A DNA stretch of 64,000 nt from GAS188 sp035949255 (lineage in GTDB: Bacteria; Pseudomonadota; Alphaproteobacteria; Rhizobiales; Beijerinckiaceae). A program made the position numbers and the translations under genes. Of the stretch, positions 8,286 to 16,911 are shown piece after piece. The stretch covers positions 4,180-68,179 of the forward strand of contig DASZIL010000075.1 in the NCBI GenBank assembly GCA_035949255.1, given 5' to 3'. Every line of letters starts with the position of its first letter. Positions within the stretch are counted from its first letter, which is position 1. The notes beneath the pieces were generated by a model that was given only the letters and a program-made list of their open reading frames with translations, was not told the origin of the DNA and did no database searches.

Positions 8286-9707
8286 CTAATGCGCCGCCAT
8301 GTCGAGCGGCGGCGCGAGATCATCCGCGATCGGGTTGGTGAAGGAGTTCTCGGCCCGGAATTCGCGATGCGCCGCCGTGGCGCGGGCGAGGAGGTTGGTG
8401 TCCTTCAGGGCGTCGATCGCCGTGCCCGCCATCACTTTCGCCGCATAGGCGAGCCCTTTGTGCGCGGCGCCCGAGAGGCCTTGCGCCACGAGCTGCCAGG
8501 AATGGCCCGGTGTGCCGATGGCGTAGCAGGCGACGCGGCATTGCACCGTCGGCACCACCCAGCTCACCGTCCCCACATCGGTCGAGCCGACCGCAGTGTC
8601 GACGCCGGCGCCGAGCGGATAGATCTCCTCGCTCAGCGCCTCGCCCTCTTTCACCTTGAGGCCGAAGCGGCCATAGGCTGCGACGATGTCCTCGCGGCGC
8701 AAGGTCTTCTGGATTTCGGCCGCGAAGGCCTTGTCGGCGGCATCGAAGCGGGGCGGGCCAAGGCGCATCATATTGGCGAACATCGCCTCCTCGAGCGGCA
8801 CATTGCCGACGAGGTTGGCGTCGCCGCTGAGTTGCGTCGCAGCGACCTTCGTCTCGGTCATCAAGGCGGCGCCTTCGGCGATTTTCTTCACGCGCTCGAC
8901 GAGCACCCACATCTCGCCGAGCGTCTGGGCGCGGATGAGATAGCGCACCACGGCCTTGGCCTGGACGACATTGGGCGCGATGCCGCCTGAATCGATCAGG
9001 GCGTAATGGATGCGCGCCGTCGAGGGCATGTGCTCGCGCATATAGTTCACGCCGACATTCATGAGCTCGACGGCGTCGAGCGCGCTTCGTCCGAGATGCG
9101 GCGCGCCGGCGGCATGCGCGGAACGCCCAAGGAAGGAAAAATCGATCTCGACGCAGGCGAGCGAGAATGGCCGGTTGACGCCGGTGAAGGCGGAAGGGTG
9201 CCAACAGATCGCGACGTCCACATCGTCGAAGGCGCCGGCGCGCACCATGAAGCCTTTGCCCGAGCCGCCTTCCTCCGCCGGACAGCCATAGTAACGCACG
9301 CGCCCTTCGAGGCCCGAGGCGGCAAGCCAATCCTTGACGGCCGTCGCCGCGAGAAGCGAGGCCGAGCCCAGCATATTGTGCCCGCAGCCATGACCGTTGC
9401 GGCTTTGCGGCAGAGGCCGCCGCTCGGCGACGCCCGCCGCCTGACTCAGGCCCGGAAGCGCGTCATATTCCCCGAGGATCGCGATGACGGGGCCGCCCTC
9501 GCCCGCCTCCCCGACCATCGCGGTCGGCAGGCCGGCGATCCCCTTCGTGACCTTGAAGCCCTCCTGCTCGAGCCTCGCGACATGGGCGGCGGCCGAACGG
9601 TGTTCCTGGTAGTTGAGCTCCGGTGAACCCCAGACCTCGTCGCTCAGCTCGACGAAGCGCGCTTCCTTCGCCTCGACAAGGCGCCAGACAGGCTCGATAT
9701 TTTGCAT
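8286..9707 (-). CDS. M20-family amidohydrolase (AbgB-like)
   Basis: A 473-residue metallopeptidase-family hydrolase close to the AbgB subunit of p-aminobenzoyl-glutamate hydrolase. Metal and active-site motifs are AILGEYDALPGLSQ, RNGHGCGHNMLG, YGCPAEEGGSGKGFMVRAGA, and ICWHPSAFTGV. The dimerisation-domain segment FSFLGRSAHAAGAPHLGRSA and the late GVDTAVGSTDVGTVSWVVPT with GTPGHSW follow. The ATG at 9705-9707 has GAGG eight bases upstream; a TTG overlapping the tcuB stop is the alternative. It is the third gene of the tcuA-tcuB unit, 14 bases after tcuB, so it probably acts on an amide related to the tricarballylate-like substrate. That substrate is unknown. Confidence 0.85.
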   Translation of the reverse strand: MQNIEPVWRLVEAKEARFVELSDEVWGSPELNYQEHRSAAAHVARLEQEGFKVTKGIAGLPTAMVGEAGEGGPVIAILGEYDALPGLSQAAGVAERRPLPQSRNGHGCGHNMLGSASLLAATAVKDWLAASGLEGRVRYYGCPAEEGGSGKGFMVRAGAFDDVDVAICWHPSAFTGVNRPFSLACVEIDFSFLGRSAHAAGAPHLGRSALDAVELMNVGVNYMREHMPSTARIHYALIDSGGIAPNVVQAKAVVRYLIRAQTLGEMWVLVERVKKIAEGAALMTETKVAATQLSGDANLVGNVPLEEAMFANMMRLGPPRFDAADKAFAAEIQKTLRREDIVAAYGRFGLKVKEGEALSEEIYPLGAGVDTAVGSTDVGTVSWVVPTVQCRVACYAIGTPGHSWQLVAQGLSGAAHKGLAYAAKVMAGTAIDALKDTNLLARATAAHREFRAENSFTNPIADDLAPPLDMAAH

Positions 9708-9721
9708 CGCGACGACCTCGC

Positions 9722-10852
9722 TCAAGCCAAGTTCCGTCTTTCCTTCGCGTAGCGCAGGAGCGCGAGGAAGCGATAGATGCCGTGCACGAACTTGCCATAG
9801 GGCATGGTGATGAAGAGTGCGAAAACGACGCCGAGATGGATCGCGAGAACGAGCCCCATGAGGCTCGTCGCGCGCAGCGCCAGAAGCGCGAGGCCCGTGG
9901 CGCCGGCGAGAAACAGCATGGCGATGAAGGCTAAATCCATGCCGAAGCGCTCTTCATCCGCAAGCGCGCGATCTCGCCTCAAGCGCGCCATAAGAAGGCC
10001 GGCGGGGCCGATCACGAGGCCGATCCCGCCGAGCGTCCCGAGAACGACCGGCAGATCGTAGATCGGATAAGGCGCTTCGCGGCCGAGAAGGTAATGGTAG
10101 AGCGTGGCGACCGAGGTCGCGGCAAAACAGGCGAGGAAACCGTAAAAGGTGAGGTGATGGTAGAAGCGGCGCCGGTCCGTCGGGCGCTCCCCTTCGTTCA
10201 TGCAGCCGACCCCGCCGCCGTCGAGATAACGAAGCGCGAGCGCATCCCGCATCGCCTGCGCAAGCGATGGCCGGTTCGCGAGCGCCGATGGTTCCTCGCC
10301 GAGATCGCGCCAGAAGCGCCGCGCGCCCATCCACAATGCAAGAAGCGCATAAAGAAGGGCGATCCCGAAGAGGAGAACCATGGCGCCATGCGGCATCACA
10401 TCATAGAAGGCGCCTCGCCCTTCATGGATGCCGAAGAGGGTCGCGCGGTCGTCGAGACGCGCAAAGCCGATGAGGAAACCCGCGACGGCGAGCGCCAGGA
10501 CGAGGCCGATCGCAAGCCCGTTTCGCGCGAAGAGGCCGGAGAGCGCGCCGGGCCACGCATAGCGCGCATAGGATTGCGCCCGCACGCGCGCCAAGGTCAG
10601 CGGCACATTGACGTTGAATTCGTGCGGCGGGGAGAATTGGCAATCGTGGTAGCAGGCGCCGCAGCCATGGCAGAGGTTGGCGAGATAATTGAGATCGCCG
10701 TCAGCGAAGGCGCGGCGCATCTCCATTGCCGGAAACACCGCGCAGAGCCCCTCGCAATAGCGGCAGGAATTGCAGATCGTCATGAGGCGATCAGCCTCGG
10801 CGAGATCCTCGCTCGCGTGCGGCGATGCGGCGCGAAGCTCAGTTCGTTGCAT
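9722..10852 (-). CDS. tcuB: Tricarballylate utilization 4Fe-4S membrane protein TcuB
   Basis: A 376-residue protein with an N-terminal double ferredoxin-like domain and a membrane cytochrome-like domain. The two 4Fe-4S clusters are seen as Cys27-x2-Cys30-x2-Cys33-x3-Cys37 and Cys61-x2-Cys64-x2-Cys67-x3-Cys71. From about residue 105 there are six or so hydrophobic helices with histidines. In Salmonella TcuB reoxidises the flavin of TcuA by passing electrons to the quinone pool. The ATG lies inside the last codons of tcuA (14-base overlap), which implies coupled translation. Neither the TcuC transporter nor the TcuR regulator is nearby. Confidence 0.9.
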   Translation of the reverse strand: MQRTELRAASPHASEDLAEADRLMTICNSCRYCEGLCAVFPAMEMRRAFADGDLNYLANLCHGCGACYHDCQFSPPHEFNVNVPLTLARVRAQSYARYAWPGALSGLFARNGLAIGLVLALAVAGFLIGFARLDDRATLFGIHEGRGAFYDVMPHGAMVLLFGIALLYALLALWMGARRFWRDLGEEPSALANRPSLAQAMRDALALRYLDGGGVGCMNEGERPTDRRRFYHHLTFYGFLACFAATSVATLYHYLLGREAPYPIYDLPVVLGTLGGIGLVIGPAGLLMARLRRDRALADEERFGMDLAFIAMLFLAGATGLALLALRATSLMGLVLAIHLGVVFALFITMPYGKFVHGIYRFLALLRYAKERRNLA

Positions 10853-12311
10853 TATCGGCGGCCTCCCGCCCCGCGATGCGCCCGAAGACGCTGCCGATGG
10901 TCATGCCGATGCCGGCGGCGTAGCCGCGCCCGAGCACATTGCCGGCCATGATCTCGCCCGCCGCGAACATATTGGCCGAAGGCCTGCCGTCGCGCATGAT
11001 GAGGCGCGCCTCCTTGTTCACCCGCGTCCCGAGATAGGTGAAGGTGATGCCGGGGCGCACCGGATAGGCGTAGAAGGGGGCGCGCTCGATGCGCCGCGCC
11101 CAATGGGATTTCGGCGGCACGAGCCCTTCGGTGCGGCAATCATCGAGAATGCTGTGATCGAATGTGCCCGGCCGCACCGCCGCGTTGAACTCGCTCACTG
11201 TGTGCTCGAAGGCCAGGGTATCGAGCTCGAGCCGCGTCGCGAGCTCGCCCAATGTTTGCGCCTCGAACGGCGGGTAGAGCGAGGGCATGAACAGGTCGCG
11301 CGAGGAGGCATCGAAGACGATATAGGCGATCTGGTCCTTTTGGCCGGCGATGAGGCGCCCCCAGATCGCGTAGCGTTTCGGCCAGATGTCCTCGCCTTCA
11401 TCGTAGAAGCGGCGCGCGTCTTTGTTCACCACGATACCGAAAATCACGCAATCGAGCCGCGTGATGATGCCGCCGTCGAATTTGGGCGCGCGCGCATCGA
11501 TCGCGACCGCGTGGCACTGCGTCGGATCGCCGACCTGCTGCACGCCCTTCGCCAGGAGGAGCTTGAGAAGCGAACCGCGATTGTAAGGCGTGCCGCGGAT
11601 GAGAAAATTATCCGCCTTCTCGCCCCAATATTCCTTCATCCATTCGAGGTTGGCCTCGAACCCGCCGGAAGCGGCGACGAGCGTCGCGGCGCGCACCTCC
11701 ACGCGCTCGCCGCCTCGCGCCACGGTAGCCGAGAGGAACATGCCGTCCTCGATCGCTAGATCGACGACCTCGCTGTCATAGGCGACCTCGACGCCGAGTC
11801 TCTCGGCCGTCTCGTAAAGCGCGTTCAGCATCGCGCGCCCGCCGCCGAGGAAGAAGGAGTTCGTCCGGCCAAGCGAGAGCGTGCCGCCGAGCGAGGGCTG
11901 CCAGCGCACCCCCTGCTCGACGAGCCAATCGAGAACAGCCTTGGATTCATGGATCATATGGCGCGCGAGCACCTCATCCGTCTCGCCTTCCGTCACGCGC
12001 AAGAGGTCGTCGAAGAATTCCGCCTCGGTGTAGGGGCCGGTGAGGATCGCGGTCGCGGCGTCATGCGCGCAACGCATGTTGCGCGTGTGGCGCGTATTGC
12101 CGCCGCGATAGAATTTGGGCGCCGCCTCGAGGACGAGGACGCGCGCGCCCGCGCGGCGCGCGCTGATCGCGGCGCAGAGCGCGGCATTGCCGCCGCCGAC
12201 GATCAGCACATCATAAGGCGCGCCTTGGTCGAGCAATTCTTCCCCGATGGAGCTTTTTTCGTCCTGCGCCGGGCGGTTCACGGCGGCGGCAGAAGCACAA
12301 ACGACAGCCAT
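10839..12311 (-). CDS. tcuA: FAD-dependent tricarballylate dehydrogenase TcuA
   Basis: A flavoprotein of the fumarate reductase/succinate dehydrogenase flavoprotein family, about 490 residues from the ATG at 12309-12311. The FAD-binding start is VLIVGGGNAALCAAISARRA, then APKFYRGGNTRHTRNMR, and the C-terminal FAD segment AGEIMAGNVLGRGYAAGIG. TcuA oxidises tricarballylate to cis-aconitate, which then enters the TCA cycle. The frame stays open 25 codons further upstream, but the extra residues are basic and unlike the family. No clear ribosome site marks either start. It heads the tcuA-tcuB-M20 operon; the upstream gap holds dispersed repeats and no visible operator. Confidence 0.88.
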   Translation of the reverse strand: MAVVCASAAAVNRPAQDEKSSIGEELLDQGAPYDVLIVGGGNAALCAAISARRAGARVLVLEAAPKFYRGGNTRHTRNMRCAHDAATAILTGPYTEAEFFDDLLRVTEGETDEVLARHMIHESKAVLDWLVEQGVRWQPSLGGTLSLGRTNSFFLGGGRAMLNALYETAERLGVEVAYDSEVVDLAIEDGMFLSATVARGGERVEVRAATLVAASGGFEANLEWMKEYWGEKADNFLIRGTPYNRGSLLKLLLAKGVQQVGDPTQCHAVAIDARAPKFDGGIITRLDCVIFGIVVNKDARRFYDEGEDIWPKRYAIWGRLIAGQKDQIAYIVFDASSRDLFMPSLYPPFEAQTLGELATRLELDTLAFEHTVSEFNAAVRPGTFDHSILDDCRTEGLVPPKSHWARRIERAPFYAYPVRPGITFTYLGTRVNKEARLIMRDGRPSANMFAAGEIMAGNVLGRGYAAGIGMTIGSVFGRIAGREAADNATN

Positions 12312-12813
12312 GAGACCGGCACGACGGCCTTCGCGACGGAACAAACCCTCACTCGTGGATCGAATCAGGGTTCTCTTCCGTGCCAAGCTATCGCATTTTT
12401 TCGCGGGGAGCGTTCTTCACTTTGCCGTGCATGGCGAGGCACCCTCGCCCGCCCGCTCGCTTCGCTCGCGCCCACCCGCTAAGTAACGCGCCCGCGCCGG
12501 CCGCCCCCTCCCCCCACGAAGTGGTGGGGAGGGTACGGGTGGGGGGCAAAGCCGCTTCGACAACGATGGTCCTTGGCCACGACACGACGCCGGCGCCAGC
12601 AAGACGGCCTTCGCGCGTATCTCGACCGTCCCCCACCCGTGCCGTCCCCGCCGCGACGTTCGTCGCGGGGGGAGGGGACATGAGCGCTGGACCGTTTTCC
12701 TGAAACGCCGTTCGCGTGCTCGCTTCGCTCGTGCTCTCATCAGGCTCGCCCCACTCGAAATGAATCCAAGCTTCAAGAGTCAGGCCCATACCGCGTAAGG
12801 AGAAAGGGAGCGC
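12312..12813. repeat. Repeat-filled intergenic region with inverted GC-rich blocks
   Basis: There is no gene in this 500-base gap. It contains two facing copies of a GC-rich element: CCCCCTCCCCCCACGAAGTG continuing to GGTGGGGAGGG and GGGTGGGGG near 12510-12547, and the inverse TCCCCCACCCGTGCC leading to GTCGCGGGGGGAGGGG near 12629-12675. Between them the same short text GACGGCCTTCGCG appears twice (about 12323 and 12603). The promoter of tcuA should lie near 12315-12400, but I see no convincing box. Confidence 0.6.
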
Positions 12814-12901
12814 TGGTGCGGGCGGTCGGAATCGAACCGACACTCCTTTAGGGGGAACGGGATTTTGAGTCCCGCGCGTCTACCAGTTCCGCCACGCCCG
12901 C
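12814..12901 (-). tRNA. tRNA-Leu, anticodon CAA
   Basis: The minus strand reads GCGGGCGTGGCGGAACTGGT and folds into a full cloverleaf. The acceptor stem GCGGGCG (12901-12895) pairs with CGCCCGC (12824-12818). The anticodon loop CTCAAAA sits in the stem CGGGA/TCCCG, so the anticodon is CAA, reading UUG. A long variable arm CGTTCCCCCTAAAGGAGTG marks a class II tRNA, as expected for leucine. The T-arm GTCGGTTCGATTCCGAC is intact, and the terminal CCA is encoded at 12814-12816. It stands alone between the tcu operon and glmM. Confidence 0.95.
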
Positions 12902-13186
12902 TCGGGACGCCCCTCATATACTGTCGGGAAGGCGCGTCAAAGGGGGATCGGCCGCTACCCGGCACCGCTTCGGACCGGTGCTTCCGCCCTCGCGCGAAAG
13001 CGTGTAACAGGACGGGCAAATCCAACTTTCGTGGCACGTTCGTCGCGTCACCGCGGCGGCCGTAATGTCGAGTCGCGAAAAGTGAATGATTTTGGCGGGT
13101 TCCTCGCCTATAATCGTAAGCAATCCGCAAGCTTGCGGGCGTAAATCAATCGCCCATTCGGAGCGGATCTGATCAAGGCGTTCGTG

Positions 13187-14527
13187 ATGGGGCGTAAATA
13201 TTTCGGCACGGATGGTATTCGCGGCAAGGCGAACGCGATCATCACACCGGAGCTCGCTTTGAGGGTCGGCCAGGCGGCGGGCCTCGCCTTTCAACGTGGC
13301 GAATACCGCCATCGCGTCGTGATCGGCAAGGACACGCGGCTCTCGGGCTACATGATCGAGAACGCCATGGTGGCGGGCTTCACCTCGGTCGGGCTCGATG
13401 TGCTCCTCCTCGGCCCGATGCCGACGCCCGCCGTGGCCATGCTGACGCGCTCGATGCGCTGCGATCTCGGCGTCATGATCTCGGCGTCGCATAATGGCTT
13501 CGAGGACAACGGCATCAAGCTCTTCGGGCCCGACGGCTACAAGCTTTCCGACGAGATCGAAGCCGAGATCGGCGCGCTTCTCGATCGAGATCTCGCGTCG
13601 CGACTTTCGGGCTCGCGCGATCTCGGCCGCGCCAAGCGCATCGAGAGCGTGCATGCGCGCTACATCGAATTTGCCAAGCGGACCTTGCCGCGCGGCTTGA
13701 GCCTTGACGGCATGCGCGTCGTCGTCGATTGCGCTCATGGCGCCGCCTATAAGGTCGCGCCGGAAGCGCTTTGGGAGCTTGGCGCCGAGGTCATCGCCAT
13801 CGGGGTCGATCCGGACGGCTTCAACATCAACAAGGAATGCGGCTCGACGGAGCCGCAGGCGCTGATCACCAAGGTGAAGGAGATGCGCGCCGACGTCGGC
13901 ATCGCGCTCGACGGAGACGCCGATCGCGTGCTGATCGTCGATGAGCGCGGCCATCTCGTCGACGGCGACCAGCTCATGGGGGTTGTGGCGACGCGCTGGC
14001 ACGACGACAAGCTCTTATCGCAGCCCGGGATCGTCGCGACCGTGATGTCCAATCTCGGCCTCGAGCGCTATCTCAACGGCATCGGATTGCTGTTGGCGCG
14101 CACCGCGGTCGGGGATCGCTATGTGCTCGAGCACATGCGCCAGCATGGCTATAATCTGGGCGGCGAGCAATCCGGCCACATCATCATGTCGGATTACACG
14201 ACGACAGGCGACGGGCTCGTCGCGGCGTTGCAGCTCCTTGCCGTGGTGAAGCGCACCGAGCGGCCCGTGAGCGAGGTTTGCCATTGCTTCGAGCCTCTGC
14301 CGCAGATCCTCAAGAATGTGCGCTACAAGAAAGGCGAGCCGCTCGCCGAACAAAATGTCGTGACGGCGATCGAGAGCGGCCGCGGCCGCCTCGGCAAGCA
14401 AGGGCGTCTCGTCGTCCGCCCGTCCGGCACGGAGCCCGTGATCCGCGTGATGGGCGAGGGGGATGATCGCGATCTCGTCGAGCGCGTGGTGAACGACATC
14501 GTCGAGGCGCTCACCAAGGCCGCGTGA
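13187..14527 (+). CDS. glmM: Phosphoglucosamine mutase
   Basis: GlmM interconverts glucosamine-6-phosphate and glucosamine-1-phosphate on the route to UDP-GlcNAc for peptidoglycan and lipid A. The 446-residue protein has the expected MGRKYFGTDGIRGKAN start, the catalytic phosphoserine loop MISASHNGFEDNGIK (Ser near position 101), the Mg loop ALDGDADRVLIVDE, the sugar-specificity loop GGEQSGHIIM and the phosphate loop RPSGTEPVIRVM. ATG 13187 lies eight bases after AAGG; a GTG one codon earlier is also possible. In many relatives ftsH precedes glmM; here a tRNA and about 290 unremarkable bases do. Confidence 0.96.
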   Translation: MGRKYFGTDGIRGKANAIITPELALRVGQAAGLAFQRGEYRHRVVIGKDTRLSGYMIENAMVAGFTSVGLDVLLLGPMPTPAVAMLTRSMRCDLGVMISASHNGFEDNGIKLFGPDGYKLSDEIEAEIGALLDRDLASRLSGSRDLGRAKRIESVHARYIEFAKRTLPRGLSLDGMRVVVDCAHGAAYKVAPEALWELGAEVIAIGVDPDGFNINKECGSTEPQALITKVKEMRADVGIALDGDADRVLIVDERGHLVDGDQLMGVVATRWHDDKLLSQPGIVATVMSNLGLERYLNGIGLLLARTAVGDRYVLEHMRQHGYNLGGEQSGHIIMSDYTTTGDGLVAALQLLAVVKRTERPVSEVCHCFEPLPQILKNVRYKKGEPLAEQNVVTAIESGRGRLGKQGRLVVRPSGTEPVIRVMGEGDDRDLVERVVNDIVEALTKAA

Positions 14528-14564
14528 GGTCTCGTTTTAGTCAGCCGAGCCCTCAACGCCGCTC

Positions 14565-14584
14565 TTTCCCGCGAAAGCGGGAAG
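14565..14584. repeat. TTCCCGC-GAAA-GCGGGAA hairpin downstream of glmM
   Basis: A seven-base perfect stem, TTCCCGC at 14566-14572 and GCGGGAA at 14577-14583, closed by a GAAA tetraloop, stands 38 bases after the glmM stop. There is no U-run, so it is a poor intrinsic terminator. Palindromes of exactly this kind are common dispersed extragenic repeats in proteobacteria. It may protect or end the glmM transcript. Confidence 0.5.
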
Positions 14585-14800
14585 CCAGACTCGTAAGACA
14601 GCAGCGAGCAGACCTGGGTCTCCGCCTTCGCGTCACCTTCGCGCGGACGAGCGGGGAGGTTCAACGAGCACGCGGTTAACCCTTCGTTGAGGTTAACGCT
14701 TAGGGTTAATCGCTCCTTAAATATTCATTGAGATCGTACCGGCGTGAATTCGCCGGGGACCGAGGCGCGGCCCCACGCAGGTCGGAAGGGCCGTGTCAGT

Positions 14801-15700
14801 ATGGGGTGGGTGAAGCAAGTGATCGCGGCGGGCGTCCTCTCGCTGTGCGGCGGCGTGGCCGCCGAGGGAGCCGAGCTCCCCCCCTTGCCTGAAGCCCCTC
14901 CCCTGCCGCCCGCGCAATCCGCCGGCAACTGGTACGTGCGCGGCGATCTCGGCGTCGGCCCCTATTCGACGAGCCGGTGGACGCAAGCGCTCAGCGGCTT
15001 GGCATCAGGCGACCAACTTCTCTCGGGGGGGTTCGCCACGAAATCCATCCGCGATTCCGCCTTCATCGGCGCGGGTCTCGGCTATGAGCTTCATCCCTGG
15101 ATCAGGGCCGACATCACCGCGGAATACCGCGCGTCGGCGGGCTTGCGTGGCGTGTTTCAAGAGCGGGTGTTCAACCCCTCCATGCCGCTGGCCTTCCTCG
15201 GGCAGACCGCGTTTGCGGGCTCGCTGCAAACGACCGTCGTGATGGCGAACGCCTATGCGGACATCGGCACCTGGTATGGCTTCACACCTTATCTCGGCGC
15301 CGGCATCGGCCTTGCTCGGCATGAGCTCGGCGGCGTCACAGGCACGGGCTTTGCCATCACCGGGACCGGTTTCACTTCGACCAACGCGCCGAACGGCGCC
15401 TCGGTGCCCATCGCCTTCAGCGCCATTCCGGATAAGACGAGAACCAATCTCGCATGGTCGGTCATGGCCGGGCTTTCCTACAGCATCTCGTCCAATCTGA
15501 AGCTCGATCTCGGCTTCCGCCATCTCAATCTCGGCTCCATCCAATCGGGCGCGATCAATTGCCTTTGCCGTGAGAGTTCCCCCGGCTTCAAGGCAGGAGG
15601 CGTCGCCTCGAATGAAATTCGCTTAGGCGTGCGCTGGCTCTTCGGCGAGGTGGGTCCTGCGCTCGGCGCGGCCGATGACCTGCCCGAGGTTCCTCGGTAG
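14801..15700 (+). CDS. Outer membrane beta-barrel protein, Omp25/31-like (copy 1)
   Basis: A 299-residue exported barrel protein. The signal peptide is MGWVKQVIAAGVLSLCGGVA with cleavage probably after AEGA. The mature protein starts with a proline-rich linker, then GNWYVRGDLGVGPYS, the first strand motif shared with the next gene. Alternating amphipathic strands follow, including NAYADIGTWYGFTPYLGAGI and SYSISSNLKLDLGFRHLNLG, and it closes on the strand EIRLGVRWLFGE. Family members are abundant Rhizobiales outer membrane proteins with structural or porin-like roles. The ATG at 14801 follows GGAAGGG at a ten-base spacing. It is a tandem paralogue of the gene at 16110. Confidence 0.85.
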   Translation: MGWVKQVIAAGVLSLCGGVAAEGAELPPLPEAPPLPPAQSAGNWYVRGDLGVGPYSTSRWTQALSGLASGDQLLSGGFATKSIRDSAFIGAGLGYELHPWIRADITAEYRASAGLRGVFQERVFNPSMPLAFLGQTAFAGSLQTTVVMANAYADIGTWYGFTPYLGAGIGLARHELGGVTGTGFAITGTGFTSTNAPNGASVPIAFSAIPDKTRTNLAWSVMAGLSYSISSNLKLDLGFRHLNLGSIQSGAINCLCRESSPGFKAGGVASNEIRLGVRWLFGEVGPALGAADDLPEVPR

Positions 15701-15722
15701 CCCTCGCCGATGATGACGGCCT

Positions 15723-15828
15723 GGCTAGAGCATGCCGGCCTAAAATAGAATGGCCATCGTGCTCTGAATTATGAGTTGGAGCATGATCTTTTCGGAAAAG
15801 TAGCTTCGACTTTTCCCGATCATGCGCT
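15723..15828. repeat. Compound palindromic repeat (CTAGAGCAT / GCATGATC family)
   Basis: The element begins with CTAGAGCATGCCGGCC and ends in a long imperfect palindrome. GCATGATC at 15781-15788 pairs with GATCATGC at 15818-15825, and inside it AAAAGT faces ACTTTT across a short loop. Relatives with the same opening or arms occur at about 25049-25091, 29988-30024 and 58908-58950, with half copies near 31585 and 41670. It lies in the roughly 400-base gap between the two omp genes and is not coding. Confidence 0.7.
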
Positions 15829-16046
15829 GGCTTGACCCGTCCAAACGACCCGGCGCGCCGGATGCGGGGCGTCGAGCAACTCGCCGCGATGGAAAGCCCC
15901 TCTTCGATCCTGCTTGAGCCCCTTCTTGGACGCTTGCGGCCAAGCATCCCTGAGCCTTTCGAGGACAGAATTCGCTGATCCTTATCGAATATTAACCAAG
16001 CTTCTTACTCTCATTCCTGAAGAAATACTCATGGGGATGAGCCCCA

Positions 16047-16061
16047 TTAAATGCTCGTTAA
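16047..16061. promoter_or_regulatory. CtrA-type box TTAA-N7-TTAA upstream of omp copy 2
   Basis: TTAA at 16047-16050 and TTAA at 16058-16061 are separated by exactly seven bases, the consensus binding site of the alphaproteobacterial cell-cycle regulator CtrA. A third TTAA follows three bases on. It lies 49 bases before the ATG of the second omp gene, a normal place for a CtrA site. The match is to a short motif, so chance occurrence is possible, but the region is otherwise GC-rich. Confidence 0.55.
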
Positions 16062-16109
16062 GGTTAACGGACAATGATGGTCCCGACGAGTATTCTTGGA
16101 GAGGTCTCG

Positions 16110-16895
16110 ATGATTCGCAAGATACTTGCCTTCCTGCTTCTCTCGGGCACCCCCTTGGCGACAAGCGCGGCGGCCGCGGATCTCGACAGCCTTCCGCCCG
16201 CCCCGCTTCTGGCTCCGCGCACCGATTACGCCACCTACCTCGGGACCGGCTGGTACATTCGCGGCGACGTCGGCTACTCGCGCCCGCAGGGGCCGAGCGG
16301 CAACTACAATGGCGTGCCCTTCGAGCATTTGAGCGTGGTGGGCTCGGCGGTGGTCGGCGGCGGCGTCGGCTACAAGATCAGCAATTGGTTTCGCGCCGAT
16401 GTGACCGCGGACTACACCTTCGCCGGCAATATGCAGGCGAGCTATCTCGTGCCGAATTGTTGCCTCGCCACCGACAAGTCGGGGGTCGCGGGCTGGGCCG
16501 TCCTCGCCAACGGCTATGTGGATCTCGGGACCTGGTCCGCCATCACGCCCTATGTGGGCGGTGGCGTCGGCTACGCCTTCACGGAGGTGTCGAAGATCGT
16601 CAATGAGGAGTTCACGCAAACCATAACGGGCAGCTTCGTGCCGCTCATCGATCCGACAACCGGCCTGCCGATCTTCAACGCCTTCCCGGCGCATACCACG
16701 GGCCGCTTCGCCTGGGCCTTGATGGCGGGCGCCGCGATCGACGTCGCGCCGAGCACCAAGCTCGACTTCGGATACCGCTATCTCAATGTTTCGGACGCGC
16801 GCTTTGCGACCGACAATTTCGGCATCGCGCCGAGGCTCAAGTCGCTCGGCGCGCATCAGTTCCGCCTCGGGCTGCGCTATATGTTCGACGAATGA
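16110..16895 (+). CDS. Outer membrane beta-barrel protein, Omp25/31-like (copy 2)
   Basis: A 261-residue exported barrel protein with signal peptide MIRKILAFLLLSGTPLATSA and likely cleavage after AAAA. The mature start GTGWYIRGDVGYSRPQG parallels GNWYVRGDLGVG of the upstream copy, and both carry the paired segment ending in GTW, then TPYVGGGVGYAF here. The C-terminus HQFRLGLRYMFDE ends in a strand suited to BamA insertion, although the last residue is Glu rather than Phe. ATG 16110 has TTGGAGAGG five to six bases upstream; a longer frame from 16074 lacks a site. A CtrA-type box lies 49 bases upstream, which suggests cell-cycle-timed expression. Confidence 0.87.
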   Translation: MIRKILAFLLLSGTPLATSAAAADLDSLPPAPLLAPRTDYATYLGTGWYIRGDVGYSRPQGPSGNYNGVPFEHLSVVGSAVVGGGVGYKISNWFRADVTADYTFAGNMQASYLVPNCCLATDKSGVAGWAVLANGYVDLGTWSAITPYVGGGVGYAFTEVSKIVNEEFTQTITGSFVPLIDPTTGLPIFNAFPAHTTGRFAWALMAGAAIDVAPSTKLDFGYRYLNVSDARFATDNFGIAPRLKSLGAHQFRLGLRYMFDE

Positions 16896-16911
16896 GCCGT
16901 CTTGGCGCCGC

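Noticed and set aside
10770..11759. Long plus-strand frame of 329 codons opposite tcuA
   Set aside because: High GC makes the strand opposite genes stop-poor; the translation is rich in Arg, Ala, His and Asp, shows no family motif, and tcuA on the other strand is unmistakable. Many similar antisense frames (for example opposite gyrB, ftsE, cobT and the ABC genes) were dismissed for the same reason.
12350..12400. Sigma-54 promoter upstream of tcuA
   Set aside because: The minus strand has TTGGCACGG, which resembles the -24 element, but no GC at the required -12 position follows.
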